From assembly GCA_034401795.1 (NCBI GenBank), contig CM067372.1, positions 17,015,924 to 17,079,923 of the forward strand: a DNA stretch of 64,000 nucleotides. The letters run 5' to 3'. This document shows positions 57,193 to 57,887 of the stretch, one piece after another. The notes beneath the pieces are model-generated. The model ran no database searches. It was given only the letters and a program-made list of their open reading frames with translations, and was not told the DNA's origin. The stretch comes from Chaetoderma sp. LZ-2023a (lineage: Eukaryota; Mollusca; Caudofoveata; Chaetodermatida; Chaetodermatidae). How positions within the stretch are numbered: the stretch's first letter is position 1; every line of letters starts with the position of its first letter. The translations under genes and the position numbers were made by a program.

Positions 57193-57784
57193 GATTGATA
57201 CCTGACCCTGTTCTCGGGTTGATGTTATGGTGTTGTTCACCCACTTTGCCCAGCAGTTCTTCATATCATGGGAAAGACTAAACCTTCTCGCTTTGGAGGA
57301 AGGAATTCTCGACCCAATCATTGGATCATCTCGATACAAACACCGCAGGTTTACAGGGTCACCCGATCCAATAGTCAACAATTAAATCTACCCGTCTGTG
57401 TCATGGAATGTGTTTCATTACACATTATACATGTCTTAAGGGGGGGGGGGGGGGGTGTGTGGTGGAGGGGCCTCAATGCGTACACCCAACAAGAGAAAAA
57501 GAAAGCATAGTGGATCCATCAAACTCCACATTATGGAACCTCTTGGCCCAACCTTATTAAATGATGCTCCCATATTCCCCTCTACCCACGTTTTAATTGC
57601 TGTTATTTGAAGGAAGCATGTACTTGTATGTGAGCAGACACATCATCACATCTCTTACTCTATATCTGTTACCTTGTAGGAAATGCTGCTGCCTGTGCAG
57701 GAGGCCCACTAGGAAGACCATTCTGTATGGGACCAGCTGGACCAAGCTGTCCAGGATGTAATGCTGGCTTGGTAGGCATCATAC
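2195..57784 (-). CDS. Sec24CD: Sec24C/D-type COPII coat subunit, partial gene (14 exons in window)
   Basis: Sec24 pairs with Sec23 in the inner COPII coat on endoplasmic reticulum exit sites and binds export signals of cargo proteins. Fourteen minus-strand segments, each bounded by AG and GT, join in phase to about 876 codons (2628 nt). Hallmarks in order are a Pro/Gly/Met/Gln-rich N-terminal third, [17 protein letters not shown] and [13 protein letters not shown], a Cys4 zinc finger, and trunk motifs such as [27 protein letters not shown] and [10 protein letters not shown]. Then come [39 protein letters not shown] and [12 protein letters not shown]. These match the C/D class rather than A/B, from remembered vertebrate sequences. 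The true N-terminus (beyond 57784) and about the last third (beyond position 1) are missing. Introns run from 282 bp to about 11 kb and are packed with repeats. An unseen small exon in the large N-terminal introns cannot be excluded. Which of the vertebrate paralogues C or D is closer cannot be decided here. Confidence 0.95.
2292..3236 (-). other. Intron between w13 and w14, with (GA)n and TG-rich stretches
   Basis: This 945-bp intron has no gene signal. It contains an almost pure (GA)n tract at about 2497-2560 and TG/ATGC-rich simple sequence at about 2980-3215. Short open frames here are low-complexity artefacts. Confidence 0.7.
3237..3407 (-). CDS. Sec24CD: Sec24CD exon w13 (end of trunk domain)
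   Basis: This exon has 171 nt (57 codons, phase 0), with acceptor TGTTTACAG|ACATTA and donor TTCCAG|GTAGAT. It reads [20 protein letters not shown], then [20 protein letters not shown] and [13 protein letters not shown] from w12 followed by TLLSP parallels the vertebrate KEKTLFQPQT. The acceptor and the first roughly 14 exon bases are repeated about 20 times in the array upstream (to about 4172). Confidence 0.95.
3394..4172 (-). repeat. 35-bp minisatellite built on the w13 acceptor junction (about 20 copies)
   Basis: Units of about 35-36 bp (some longer, with an inserted ATAACATGTATA segment) read on the minus strand as CTTGTGTTCTTGTAG|ACATT, then ACTGAGCCC. The true exon start is TGTTTACAG|ACATTACTGA. 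Each unit thus repeats a pyrimidine-rich 3' splice site plus the first 14 exon bases. Copies near the exon still have the exon-type TTTACAG or TTGCAG; later copies mostly have TTGTAG. Confidence 0.92.
4326..4715. repeat. About 150-bp tandem repeat, three diverged copies
   Basis: Three copies start near 4326, 4474 and 4626. Each has a GATGA(A/G) start, TTAACATTAGGCACATCTTT, GGTGGTGTACAAT and a later TTTTCGGGAC. It is intronic, with no coding signal. Confidence 0.75.
4761..4848. mobile_element. Hairpin MITE, GTTGAATATTTTGAAACTAA family
   Basis: The left arm GTTGAATATTTTGAAACTAA is matched by a right arm AGTTTCAAAATATTCAAC. The same arms recur in inverted orientation at 20682-20774 and 53483-53568, and as half copies elsewhere. 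It is a non-autonomous foldback element with no coding capacity. Confidence 0.7.
5063..6723 (-). mobile_element. Tc1-type DNA transposon, copy 1 (1661 bp, intact-looking)
   Basis: The terminal inverted repeats are TACACCTGTGCAAAAGTTAA at the left and its complement at the right, flanked by TA. The element carries one transposase frame (5387-6412, minus). It is nearly identical to the copies at 14407-16040 and 21287-22947, so it moved recently. It sits in the first bases of the intron after exon w12, only 11 bases from the donor. Confidence 0.95.
5387..6412 (-). CDS. Tc1-family transposase (DD34E), full length
   Basis: This is a 341-residue transposase for cut-and-paste movement at TA sites. 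The N-terminal paired-like helix-turn-helix region (about residues 1-110) includes [20 protein letters not shown] and the linker motif RSGRPKKT near 57-64. The DDE domain has D151 in HWSDESRF, D243 in [11 protein letters not shown] and E278 in NPIEHIWD. With 34 residues between the last two, this is the DD34E signature of Tc1. Length (about 340) and motifs match complete Tc1 transposases, and no stops interrupt it. The ATG was chosen because [12 protein letters not shown] begins the conserved region and matches copy 3. It probably encodes a functional or recently functional enzyme. Confidence 0.95.
   Translation of the reverse strand: MARRRLSDRVKWQIIGMHTTGMSCREIGRQLNINHTVISRLIAKHGQTNEVKDRPRSGRPKKTTARDDRALVRLVRRSPFTNSRVLSQQWETRNRVSMSTVKRRLYAAGMKARRPVRRPLLTAHHKEERLRWCNERRHWNMRSWRRVHWSDESRFLLHATDGRTRVWRSRRTAYDQRNIMEEVPFGGGSVMIWGCISFDCKLDLLTVPGTLNGQRYQDSILDRVVVPHFVNHAPGTHPIFMDDNARPHRARAVHEYLRQNAIETLPWPARSPDMNPIEHIWDILGNMVRRRDPPVQNLQELTDALHLEWQRIPQWRISRLVTSMRRRVQAVIQAQGGYTRY
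6735..6945 (-). CDS. Sec24CD: Sec24CD exon w12 (trunk domain)
   Basis: This exon has 211 nt, with acceptor TCATTACAG|CCTG and donor AGAGAAG|GTATAT. It reads [57 protein letters not shown] and ends GTDKEK. All are diagnostic for Sec24C/D. The donor lies only 11 bases from the inner end of the Tc1-type transposon at 5063-6723, which occupies the start of the following intron. Confidence 0.96.
6946..7227 (-). other. Short intron between w11 and w12 with degenerate repeats
   Basis: This is the smallest intron seen (282 bp). It contains degenerate repeats of the type GAGGTGAATACATG and AGGCCCAATG, and a (TA)n tract near 7149-7166. The sequence next to the w11 donor forms an imperfect inverted repeat with a nearby GGTAAGTATG on the opposite strand. 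Confidence 0.6.
7228..7340 (-). CDS. Sec24CD: Sec24CD exon w11 (trunk domain)
   Basis: This exon has 113 nt, with acceptor ATGATTCAG|GGT and donor TTGACAG|GTAAGC. It reads [20 protein letters not shown] followed by [17 protein letters not shown]. It is nearly identical in pattern to the vertebrate SLAQPQMMVVSDVADMFVP and LLDGFLVN. The split Ser codon joins w12 across a 282-bp intron, the shortest here. Confidence 0.96.
7671..9789. mobile_element. GCTCACCTGG-family interspersed element with internal tandem repeats
   Basis: The left end is ACAAGAGGCCCAAGGGCCTG followed by GCGCTCACCTGG. The right end is GCATAAGCTCACTTGGCC, then TTTCAGGCCAGGTGAGCTAA. GCTCACCTGG and CCAGGTGAGC form a short inverted pair, and each end has a small GGCC hairpin. 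The interior is built of about 150-bp diverged tandem units (AATTTTTAATAAAATCTA, TCAGCCCAATTTGGTTCAAA). There is no coding capacity. The structure (hairpins near the ends, internal repeats, insertion in an AT-rich site) suggests a non-autonomous rolling-circle (Helentron-like) element, but this is inference. Confidence 0.7.
10065..10487. mobile_element. hAT-type MITE with 8-bp target duplication
   Basis: The ends TAGGCTTGTGTGATTA and, inverted, TAGGCTGGTGCGATTA are flanked on both sides by CTTTGTTT (10057-10064 and 10488-10495). An 8-bp duplication with a TGCGATTA-type end is the hAT signature. Inside are ATCGCGATT-rich subterminal repeats and a hairpin of a second MITE family (about 10250-10340, with TTTTTGAAAATGTATTACTGG and its complement). 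It has no transposase. Confidence 0.85.
10488..11238. other. Intron sequence without recognised feature
   Basis: This is unique-looking AT-rich sequence within the w10-w11 intron. No exon, RNA or element end could be supported on either strand. Confidence 0.5.
11239..11460. mobile_element. TTAA-flanked MITE (piggyBac-like ends)
   Basis: TTAA occurs at 11239-11242 and 11457-11460. The left end is CCCTTTAATACTCAAA. The right end, TTTGAGTGTTAAAGAG, is nearly its complement. The TTAA target and CCCT end are typical of piggyBac-type elements. A related copy at 50565-50787 has the same TTAA flanks, and the interior hairpin recurs at 13920-14128 and 47245-47430. It is non-coding. Confidence 0.75.
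11490..12585. repeat. 46-47-bp minisatellite (about 24 copies)
   Basis: The units contain GGCACGCACACAACAACAGA, then TATCATCTACCTTACA(C/T)AGG and CCTTTATGG. Some units are shortened, lacking CCTTTATG. The long frames rich in [10 protein letters not shown] or RTQQQISST are periodicity artefacts. On the minus strand each unit has TGTAAG|GTAGAT, a donor-like string, but it does not match a neighbouring exon edge. Confidence 0.9.
13042..13120 (-). CDS. Sec24CD: Sec24CD exon w10 (trunk domain)
   Basis: This 79-nt exon lies between CTCTACAG and TGTAAAG|GTAAG. It encodes [20 protein letters not shown] and HFYNVK, the trunk strand equivalent to AIRVGFVTYNKVLHFYNVK in vertebrate Sec24C. Confidence 0.95.
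13228..13440. repeat. About 80-bp tandem triplet with (CACG)n/(CA)n
   Basis: Three copies of CCAACTGATGAAACTGGCAA (13228, 13306, 13397) are separated by ACGC/CACA simple sequence. They lie in the 630-bp intron between w9 and w10. Open frames here are low complexity. Confidence 0.75.
13601..13665. repeat. Perfect 65-nt palindrome (hairpin MITE core)
   Basis: GAAAACAATTTGACTGAAAG continues through GGTGGCTAAGCCACC to its exact complement CTTTCAGTCAAATTGTTTTC. The outer sequence resembles the GTTGAATATTTTGAAAC hairpin family. It lies within 100 bases of the w9 donor. Confidence 0.85.
13751..13878 (-). CDS. Sec24CD: Sec24CD exon w9 (start of trunk domain)
   Basis: This exon has 128 nt, with acceptor ATGTGACAG|AAT and donor TTACCCAG|GTAGC. 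It reads [20 protein letters not shown] followed by [29 protein letters not shown] is the first strand of the von Willebrand A-like trunk fold that contacts Sec23. The split Arg codon (AG+A) joins w10. Confidence 0.95.
13920..14128. mobile_element. Hairpin MITE related to the TTAA family
   Basis: The inverted arms include GACAAGAGAAGACCCATTTT and GGGTCTTCTCTTGG, and CTGGAATGACTG with CAGTCATTCCAG near the centre. The outer ends are CCTTTAATGG and GAGTGATTAAAG. It lies just upstream of exon w9. Confidence 0.7.
14407..16040 (-). mobile_element. Tc1-type DNA transposon, copy 2 (1634 bp, defective)
   Basis: It has the same 5' TACACCTGTGCAAAAGTTAA end and inverted copy as copy 1, flanked by TA. 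It is slightly shorter, with about 17 bp missing near 15910 and 10 bp missing in the transposase gene. It inserted beside a half copy of the GTTGAATATTTTGAAA hairpin MITE (about 14362-14402), whose second arm is not found on the other side. Confidence 0.93.
14729..15744 (-). pseudogene. Tc1 transposase with 10-bp deletion
   Basis: It is identical or nearly so to copy 1 through NPIEHIW. A 10-bp deletion near 14903 (CCCAGATATG here against CCCAGAATGTCCCAGATATG in copy 1) then shifts the frame and ends the protein at 284 residues. D151, D243 and E278 are retained, but the last roughly 60 residues are lost. The deleted segment lies between two CCCAGA repeats, consistent with slippage. Confidence 0.92.
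16041..16775. other. Intron sequence without recognised feature
   Basis: This is AT-rich sequence with scattered AAATCCCAAAATA-type short repeats near 16090-16160 (also near 14280). No gene or element end is supported. Confidence 0.5.
16776..17655. repeat. About 160-bp tandem repeat (about 6 copies)
   Basis: Copies are marked by GTCGAAAGGGGGCATAACTC at about 16937, 17098, 17256, 17417 and 17567. Other shared blocks are GAAACTCGAACTTG, CTAATATTTTTCGTATTTCA and AAAGCGATGCACCGAT. Divergence is 10-20 percent by eye. It is non-coding; the minus frame of 140 codons here is an artefact. Confidence 0.85.
17656..20360. other. Long intron stretch, mostly featureless
   Basis: This part of the w8-w9 intron is AT-rich. 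A degenerate hairpin-MITE remnant lies near 18110-18235. Loosely repeated GATAAGTCC(T/C)TGAT-AAT segments occur at about 18310-18560. I see no exon, RNA gene or element end in the rest. Confidence 0.5.
20361..20476 (-). CDS. Sec24CD: Sec24CD exon w8 (post-zinc-finger segment)
   Basis: This exon has 116 nt, with acceptor TTCCACAG|TGCC and donor TTGTAAG|GTAGG. It reads [18 protein letters not shown] and then [17 protein letters not shown]. These match the family's VPPxYFQHLDHxGxR and PELSLGSYEFxATxDYC. A degenerate copy of the acceptor and the first 21 bases lies just upstream at 20498-20525. Confidence 0.95.
20498..20525 (-). repeat. Degenerate duplicate of the w8 acceptor junction
   Basis: On the minus strand, CTTAGGCAG|TGCCAAGTGA then CTAATTCAAGC matches the exon start TTCCACAG|TGCCAAATGA then ATACTTCAACC. 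17 of the 21 exon bases agree, and the AG is conserved. Confidence 0.55.
20682..20774. mobile_element. Hairpin MITE, GTTGAATATTTTGAAAC family
   Basis: CTGTTGAATATTTTGTAACT through TGGGTGCTGTTGCTGCC folds onto GGCAGCAACAGCGCCCA and on to GAAATATTCAACAG, with a TA loop. It is a near-perfect 93-nt hairpin with no coding capacity. Confidence 0.8.
21287..22947 (+). mobile_element. Tc1-type DNA transposon, copy 3 (1661 bp, intact-looking)
   Basis: TA-flanked, with the same terminal inverted repeats as copies 1 and 2 but in the opposite orientation. It is the same length as copy 1. It carries the full transposase at 21598-22623. Confidence 0.95.
21598..22623 (+). CDS. Tc1-family transposase (DD34E), full length
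   Basis: This 341-residue transposase differs from copy 1 at only about six positions: T20I, H35R, Q47K, L205V, V224A and R258L. The catalytic D151, D243 and E278 and the RSGRPKKT linker are intact. The near identity of three copies within 18 kb points to recent, possibly local, transposition. The start ATG begins [12 protein letters not shown] as in the other copies. Confidence 0.95.
   Translation: MARRRLSDRVKWQIIGMHITGMSCREIGRQLNINRTVISRLIAKHGKTNEVKDRPRSGRPKKTTARDDRALVRLVRRSPFTNSRVLSQQWETRNRVSMSTVKRRLYAAGMKARRPVRRPLLTAHHKEERLRWCNERRHWNMRSWRRVHWSDESRFLLHATDGRTRVWRSRRTAYDQRNIMEEVPFGGGSVMIWGCISFDCKLDVLTVPGTLNGQRYQDSILDRAVVPHFVNHAPGTHPIFMDDNARPHRARAVHEYLLQNAIETLPWPARSPDMNPIEHIWDILGNMVRRRDPPVQNLQELTDALHLEWQRIPQWRISRLVTSMRRRVQAVIQAQGGYTRY
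22948..23744. other. Intron stretch with MITE fragments
   Basis: It contains half copies of the hairpin/TTAA MITE family at about 23135-23245 (CAAGCCAGTCATTCCAGTGG, ending GACCATTAAAGG) and about 23560-23650. The rest is AT-rich with no recognised feature. Confidence 0.55.
23745..26345. repeat. 27-bp minisatellite (about 96 copies)
   Basis: The unit is GTTTTCTATAGGCATGACGG then TGCACAG. The left third is almost pure GACGGTG. The right half mixes GATGGTG, AATGGTG and AACGGTG and carries the rare variant TTTTATATAGG at about 25131, 25509, 25915 and 26239, which marks higher-order blocks. Because 27 is divisible by 3, frames of 887 (plus), 890 and 473 (minus) codons stay open. Nothing in context (splice sites, promoter, conserved start) supports translation. 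It lies deep in the 7.6-kb w7-w8 intron. Confidence 0.95.
26346..27050. other. Intron sequence without recognised feature
   Basis: This is unique-looking AT-rich sequence between two minisatellites. No coding or element signal was found on either strand. Confidence 0.5.
27051..28074 (-). repeat. 40-bp minisatellite built on the w7 donor junction (about 26 copies)
   Basis: On the minus strand each unit contains CTGCAACTGATG|GTAAGCTG. The exon w7 end is TGCTGCAACTGATG|GTAAGC. Each unit therefore repeats the last roughly 13 exon bases, the 5' splice site and about 20 intron bases (TGTGTGTTATCAGAGTAATA). The native junction is the first unit of the array. The unit length is not a multiple of 3, so distal donors would shift the frame. 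Confidence 0.93.
28075..28213 (-). CDS. Sec24CD: Sec24CD exon w7 (Cys4 zinc finger)
   Basis: This exon has 139 nt, with acceptor TTATTCAG|CAAGC and donor AACTGATG|GTAAGC. It encodes the zinc finger of the folded core. [16 protein letters not shown] supplies the first CxxC and FQCAFC the second, 18 residues apart. In the family this motif sits near the Sec23 interface. Both edges are duplicated in the flanking introns: the donor edge in the roughly 26-copy array 27051-28075, and the acceptor edge in extra partial copies at 28239-28303 and 29125-29177. Confidence 0.95.
28239..28303 (-). repeat. Partial duplicate of exon w7 start with acceptor
   Basis: The minus strand reads TTAATCAG|CAAACACCTG and continues to GACCTGGGTGAGATCGGCCC and TGTAAGATAT. 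It translates as [18 protein letters not shown] against [16 protein letters not shown] in the exon. It lies directly upstream of the real exon and has an AG at its start, so it offers an alternative 3' splice site. It is followed immediately by a GCTCACCTGG-family element. Confidence 0.85.
28303..29118. mobile_element. GCTCACCTGG-family element, fragment
   Basis: It starts at CCTGTATCGCTCACCTGG without the usual first bases. It shares the family interior (CCCCCAAGCAGTTTGG, CCATCAAATAAA, TTCCCATTGCTTTAGTATGG). It lacks the right terminus. It is non-coding. Confidence 0.7.
29125..29177 (-). repeat. Third partial copy of exon w7 start with acceptor
   Basis: The minus strand reads TTGTTATTCAG|CAAATACC and continues TGTGGTGAACCTGGGTGAGA. 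It is the same junction as 28213, about 950 bp further upstream and more diverged. It includes the flanking AACAATAACAAC tract, so the duplicated block extends into the intron. Confidence 0.8.
29179..29949 (+). mobile_element. hAT-type element fragment with BED zinc finger start
   Basis: It begins TAGTGTTGTGAATCGG, resembling hAT ends. It contains a hairpin MITE (about 29423-29532). It ends in a frame starting at 29846, [20 protein letters not shown], followed by [17 protein letters not shown] and CKYC in this spacing are the first half of a BED-type zinc finger, the N-terminal DNA-binding domain of hAT transposases. The frame then runs straight into a GCTCACCTGG-family element at about 29950, so the rest is absent. 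Confidence 0.65.
29950..31084. mobile_element. GCTCACCTGG-family element, 5'-truncated
   Basis: It begins within the family consensus at ACCATAGGCATTTATCAAC and ends with GGCATAAGCTCACTTGG, then CAGGCCAGGTGAGCTA. The interior has AAGATGGCCGCC and TTCCCTTGAACAAACTTGG repeats in two partial tandem blocks. It is non-coding. Confidence 0.75.
31366..31493 (-). CDS. Sec24CD: Sec24CD exon w6 ([13 protein letters not shown] segment)
   Basis: This exon has 128 nt, with acceptor TTCTTGCATAG|GTG and donor CAAGAG|GTATG. It reads [20 protein letters not shown] and then [13 protein letters not shown], the segment just before the zinc finger. Its first roughly 40 bases and its acceptor are repeated in the tandem array directly upstream (31494-31850), so several competing 3' splice sites precede it. 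Confidence 0.93.
31478..31850 (-). repeat. Minisatellite built on the w6 acceptor junction (about 7 copies)
   Basis: On the minus strand, TTCTTGCATAG|GTGTTTGC then AGTCCACGC recurs at about 31525, 31639, 31745 and 31808. Variants with CTTAG|GTGTGTGCAG occur at 31589 and 31699. Short units (about 46 bp) alternate with longer ones that also repeat exon bases up to CACGATGTATAA. The native w6 acceptor is the first copy. Each unit is therefore a decoy 3' splice site with 17-40 exon bases. Confidence 0.9.
32085..33070. repeat. 43-bp minisatellite (about 22 copies)
   Basis: The units contain ATTGTCATTCAGATCAAAGT, GTATCTATAATAGCCTAGAG and CTT. A sub-block at about 32740-32990 has the variant GGCGAGAACGTACTGCCATT in consecutive near-identical copies. 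It is not similar to any Sec24 exon edge found here. Confidence 0.9.
33254..34461. mobile_element. GCTCACCTGG-family element, 3' end replaced by another copy
   Basis: It starts ACAAGAGGCGCAAGGGGGCC then TGTATCGCTCACCTGG. The interior repeats AAGATGGCCACC, AATCAAGTTCCCTTGAACAA and CGGTTTCGGAGA. It stops where the next element's CAAGACGCCCAAGGGGCC begins. It is non-coding. Confidence 0.75.
34462..36342. mobile_element. GCTCACCTGG-family element (about 1.9 kb)
   Basis: It starts CAAGACGCCCAAGGGGCCTG and ends CATAAGCTCACTTGGCCTTT then CAGGCCAGGTGAGCGAA. It has two or three internal long units, each running from ATGGCCGCTAAACA(G/C)GC through the GAACAAACTTGGATCC block. Immediately downstream is a TTGAATC triplet repeat (36351-36371). 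Confidence 0.75.
36343..38305. other. Intron stretch with a repeat fragment near 37.1 kb
   Basis: It contains (TTGAATC)3 at 36351-36371, a TTAA-family MITE tail near 36385-36435, a C-run at 36451-36463 and a block at about 37110-37265. That block has CCGTATCCTCTGCGTGTCGT then AAGAGGCGACTAAAGGAGG, more GC-rich than its surroundings. I believe this is a dispersed repeat but cannot name its class. From 37950 the sequence is an older relative of the 38306-38529 block (AGTTTCAAGTTTCTATGAGA and TCTAGGAGTTGCGTTACAAT). Confidence 0.5.
38306..38529. repeat. Direct repeat A, left flank of the SINE array
   Basis: This 224-bp block from AGTTTGACCCAAGATCAGAA to CTTACCTGTATGTAT is repeated almost exactly at 40518-40741, at an offset of 2212 bp. 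Confidence 0.9.
38530..40517 (-). repeat. Tandem array of a tRNA-derived SINE (344-bp period, 5.8 copies)
   Basis: Units start at the same point at 38541, 38885, 39229, 39573, 39917 and 40261, exactly 344 bp apart and nearly identical. On the minus strand each contains a tRNA-like head with A box TGGTCCAGTGG and B box GGTTCGATCCC (GGCTCGATCCC in the three leftmost units). The body follows and then an AATAAAATAAAAATACAT tail. Internal RNA polymerase III promoters plus an A-rich tail define a tRNA-derived SINE. The array ends at CTGTGGAT in a partial copy. Confidence 0.85.
40518..40741. repeat. Direct repeat A', right flank of the SINE array
   Basis: This is a near-identical copy of 38306-38529 (for example CTGTAGTC here against CTGCAGTC there). 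It continues into a (TATG)n microsatellite to about 40765, which the left copy lacks. Confidence 0.9.
40742..42533. other. Intron stretch without recognised element
   Basis: It opens with (GTAT)n, then unique-looking sequence. A short GC-richer segment with several CpGs lies at about 42075-42150 (CCTCGCTCCTCCTGCGGCGC). No exon or transcription unit could be supported. Confidence 0.45.
42534..42639 (-). CDS. Sec24CD: Sec24CD exon w5 (IQVIEDDR segment)
   Basis: This exon has 106 nt, with acceptor TGTGTCCAG|ATT and donor GATCAAG|GTATG. It encodes [20 protein letters not shown] and [15 protein letters not shown]. This is one of the most conserved stretches of C/D-type Sec24; human paralogues have IQVIEDDR and PPLVTT at the same place. 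It ends one base into a Gly codon completed by w6. Confidence 0.93.
42679..43412. mobile_element. GCTCACCTGG-family element, short copy
   Basis: The left end is AACAAGACGCCCAAGGGGCC then TGTATCGCTCACCTGG. The right end is GGCATAAGCTCACTTGGCCT then TTCGGCCAGGTGAG. At about 734 bp it is the shortest copy with both ends. It lies just upstream of exon w5. Confidence 0.8.
43749..45062. mobile_element. GCTCACCTGG-family element, diverged copy
   Basis: It starts ACAAGAGGGCCTGTATGTGC and ends GGCATAAGCTTGCTTGGCAG then TTCTGGCCAGATGAGCTAA. Both termini are more diverged than in other copies. A segment at about 44340-44540 (CCTCAAATTGCTATGGAAGT region) does not match the family and may be an insertion. 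A hairpin-MITE relic lies just before it (43438-43530). Confidence 0.65.
45207..46271 (-). CDS. Sec24CD: Sec24CD exon w4 (large Pro/Gly/Met-rich exon)
   Basis: This 1065-nt exon (355 codons, phase 0 at both ends) starts after TTTATGCAG with [20 protein letters not shown]. It ends [12 protein letters not shown] at the donor CCA|GTAAGT. It is intrinsically disordered, built of Pro, Gly, Met, Gln, Ser and Ala, with loose repeats of PPSxxxGPY and GQP/GPP type. The end RxLDPDxIPSP followed by IQVIEDDR (next exon) is the signature boundary between the disordered N-terminus and the folded core of Sec24C/D. The reading frame stays open for 366 codons, but the extra residues at both ends are intronic. 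Confidence 0.93.
46631..46675 (-). CDS. Sec24CD: Sec24CD exon w3 (45-nt small exon)
   Basis: This small exon reads [15 protein letters not shown]. It lies between TTTCTGTTGCAG and CACAAG|GTAATC, and both boundaries are in phase 0, so it fits between w2 and w4. Similar short Met/Asn-containing segments occur in Sec24C/D N-termini. Because it is exactly 15 codons it could be skipped without a frame change. The call rests on splice sites, phase and position only, with no strong homology. Confidence 0.65.
46676..46991. other. Intron segment with (TG)n/(GTGC)n
   Basis: GTGTGTGTGCGTGCGTGCGT and related simple sequence lie at about 46768-46870. There is no other signal upstream of the hAT element at 46992. 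Confidence 0.6.
47245..47430. mobile_element. Hairpin MITE related to the TTAA family
   Basis: The arms AATTTACCACTAGAATGACT and AGTCATTCCAGTAATACAGT surround GGCTTGATAACTGAGCC. Matching outer parts (ATGTCCATTTGCAGAC, TCTGCAAATAGATATTTTCT) are present. It is inserted in the outer hAT element. Confidence 0.65.
47476..48605. mobile_element. hAT-type non-autonomous element, 1.13 kb, nested
   Basis: The left end is TAGGGCTGCAACGAT and the inverted right end is TGGGGGTGCAACGAT. Both are flanked by TAAGTTAG (47468-47475 and 48606-48613), a perfect 8-bp duplication. Subterminal ATCGCGATAC / GTATCGCGAT repeats occur at both ends. No transposase frame is seen. Confidence 0.85.
48769..48886. repeat. 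Long near-perfect palindrome (about 118 nt)
   Basis: GGTCACTTTTCATATCACTA and TTATGGACCGAGTTGAAAAT pair with ATTTTCAACGAGGTTCATAA and TAGTGATATGAAGTGACC, around CACGAGCTATAGCAAGTG. It is a probable foldback MITE, inside the outer hAT element. Confidence 0.8.
49892..50024. repeat. 21-bp minisatellite (about 6 copies)
   Basis: TAGTAGGTGTCGTATCTGCTA repeats almost without variation. It follows a diverged duplication of about 90 bp whose copies both contain TGTGCAATAAATAGTAGGTG (49790s and 49880s). Confidence 0.85.
50565..50787. mobile_element. TTAA-flanked hairpin MITE (piggyBac-like ends)
   Basis: TTAA is at both ends. CCCTCAAATTTG opens the left end and GAGTGGTAAAGGG closes the right. The central hairpin has TTGAAAATTTACCACCTGAA and CAGTGGTAAATTTTCAA. 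It is the same family as 11239-11460. Confidence 0.75.
50788..51439. other. Intron segment with a diverged tandem pair
   Basis: AAGGGCAATAA(C/T) with AATATTGAT(G/C)AAAATTAACGG occurs at about 50893 and 51048, marking two diverged copies of a unit of about 155 bp. There is no gene signal. Confidence 0.55.
51440..52805. repeat. 45-bp minisatellite (about 30 copies)
   Basis: On the minus strand the unit reads TTGGACTCGCCTGGCATGCC, AGAGCACTGTTTCAAGGTG, ACTTCA. The copies nearest exon w2 carry extra blocks (CTGTCTCCAGTGAGAGCCAG and GCGCACATGGTTTCAAGG). It is open as [15 protein letters not shown] repeats for 287 codons, but it lies between two phased Sec24 exons and has no codon-level conservation beyond the DNA repeat. 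It probably is not coding. Confidence 0.9.
52899..53016 (-). CDS. Sec24CD: Sec24CD exon w2 (Pro/Gly/Gln-rich)
   Basis: This exon has 118 nt, with acceptor CTCTCAG|GCC and donor GGCGAG|GTAACTG. It reads [18 protein letters not shown] and then a segment ending PPNQMGE, in codon phase 0. Its composition matches exons w1 and w4. The downstream intron begins only about 90 bp before the 45-bp minisatellite at 51440-52805. Confidence 0.8.
53017..54455. other. Intron stretch with one hairpin MITE
   Basis: Apart from the hairpin at 53483-53568 and a partial copy near 53365-53390 (AAAACAATTTGACTGAAAGT), nothing recognisable was found. Short frames at 53848-54066 and 54144-54406 show no domain. Confidence 0.5.
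53483..53568. mobile_element. Hairpin MITE, GTTGAATATTTTGAAAC family
   Basis: CTGTTGAATATTTTGAAACT, AATTTGACTGGAAGCTGTTG and GTGCAGCA-type tip sequences fold on CAACAGCTCCCAGTCAAATT and AGTTTCAAAATATTCAACAG. This 86-nt hairpin is nearly perfect and closely matches 20682-20774. Confidence 0.85.
54456..55050. repeat. 33-bp minisatellite (about 18 copies)
   Basis: The unit is GAATTACTGTACGGTAATAC then GGACAGGCGGTCA. The copies are almost identical, implying recent amplification. One short unit lies near 54540. Being a multiple of 3 it leaves a frame of [11 protein letters not shown] repeats open (184 codons), with no supporting context. Confidence 0.93.
55154..55900. mobile_element. GCTCACCTGG-family element, diverged
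   Basis: It starts AAGTGGCCCAAGGGGCCTGT then ATCGTTATTCAGCTGG and ends GTTCCGGCTAGGTGAGCTAA. The interior is only partly like other copies. It ends directly against the next copy. Confidence 0.65.
55904..56970. mobile_element. GCTCACCTGG-family element
   Basis: The left end is AACAAGAGGCCCAAGGGGCC then TGTATCGCTCACCTGG. The right end is ACTCACTTGGCCTTTTAGGCC then AGGTGAGCTAATAA. It has the family interior (CCAAGATGGCCGC, TATGCCCTAAGG, GCGGCCATGTTTTTTGA) and is non-coding. Confidence 0.8.
56971..57672. other. Intron segment with (ATT)n tail and G-run
   Basis: A block ending GTGTTACCCTCAATAAA followed by (TTA)n at about 57148-57192 looks like the 3' end and tail of a retroposon (LINE or SINE); no body was recognised. 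A 17-base G-run lies near 57440-57456. No exon is supported before w1. Confidence 0.45.
57673..57784 (-). CDS. Sec24CD: Sec24CD exon w1 (N-terminal Pro/Gly-rich region)
   Basis: This is the first coding exon recognised in the window. The acceptor is ATATTTCAG before 57784 and the donor is CCTACAAG|GTAACAG at 57673/57672. It has 112 nt, starting two bases into a codon and ending two bases into one. The translation includes [18 protein letters not shown] and [15 protein letters not shown], the low-complexity composition typical of the Sec24C/D N-terminus. The split Arg codon (AG+G) joins it in frame to the exon at 53016. Because it starts in mid-codon, at least one more coding exon lies upstream. 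I could not find that exon between here and the end of the window. Confidence 0.8.
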
Positions 57785-57887
57785 CTGAAATATACACATT
57801 TAACATTATGATCATGAAAAAGTAGCATATTATCTACCATAAAACTTATTCTGTTGAATATCTTGAAATATTTGAATGAAATTCATT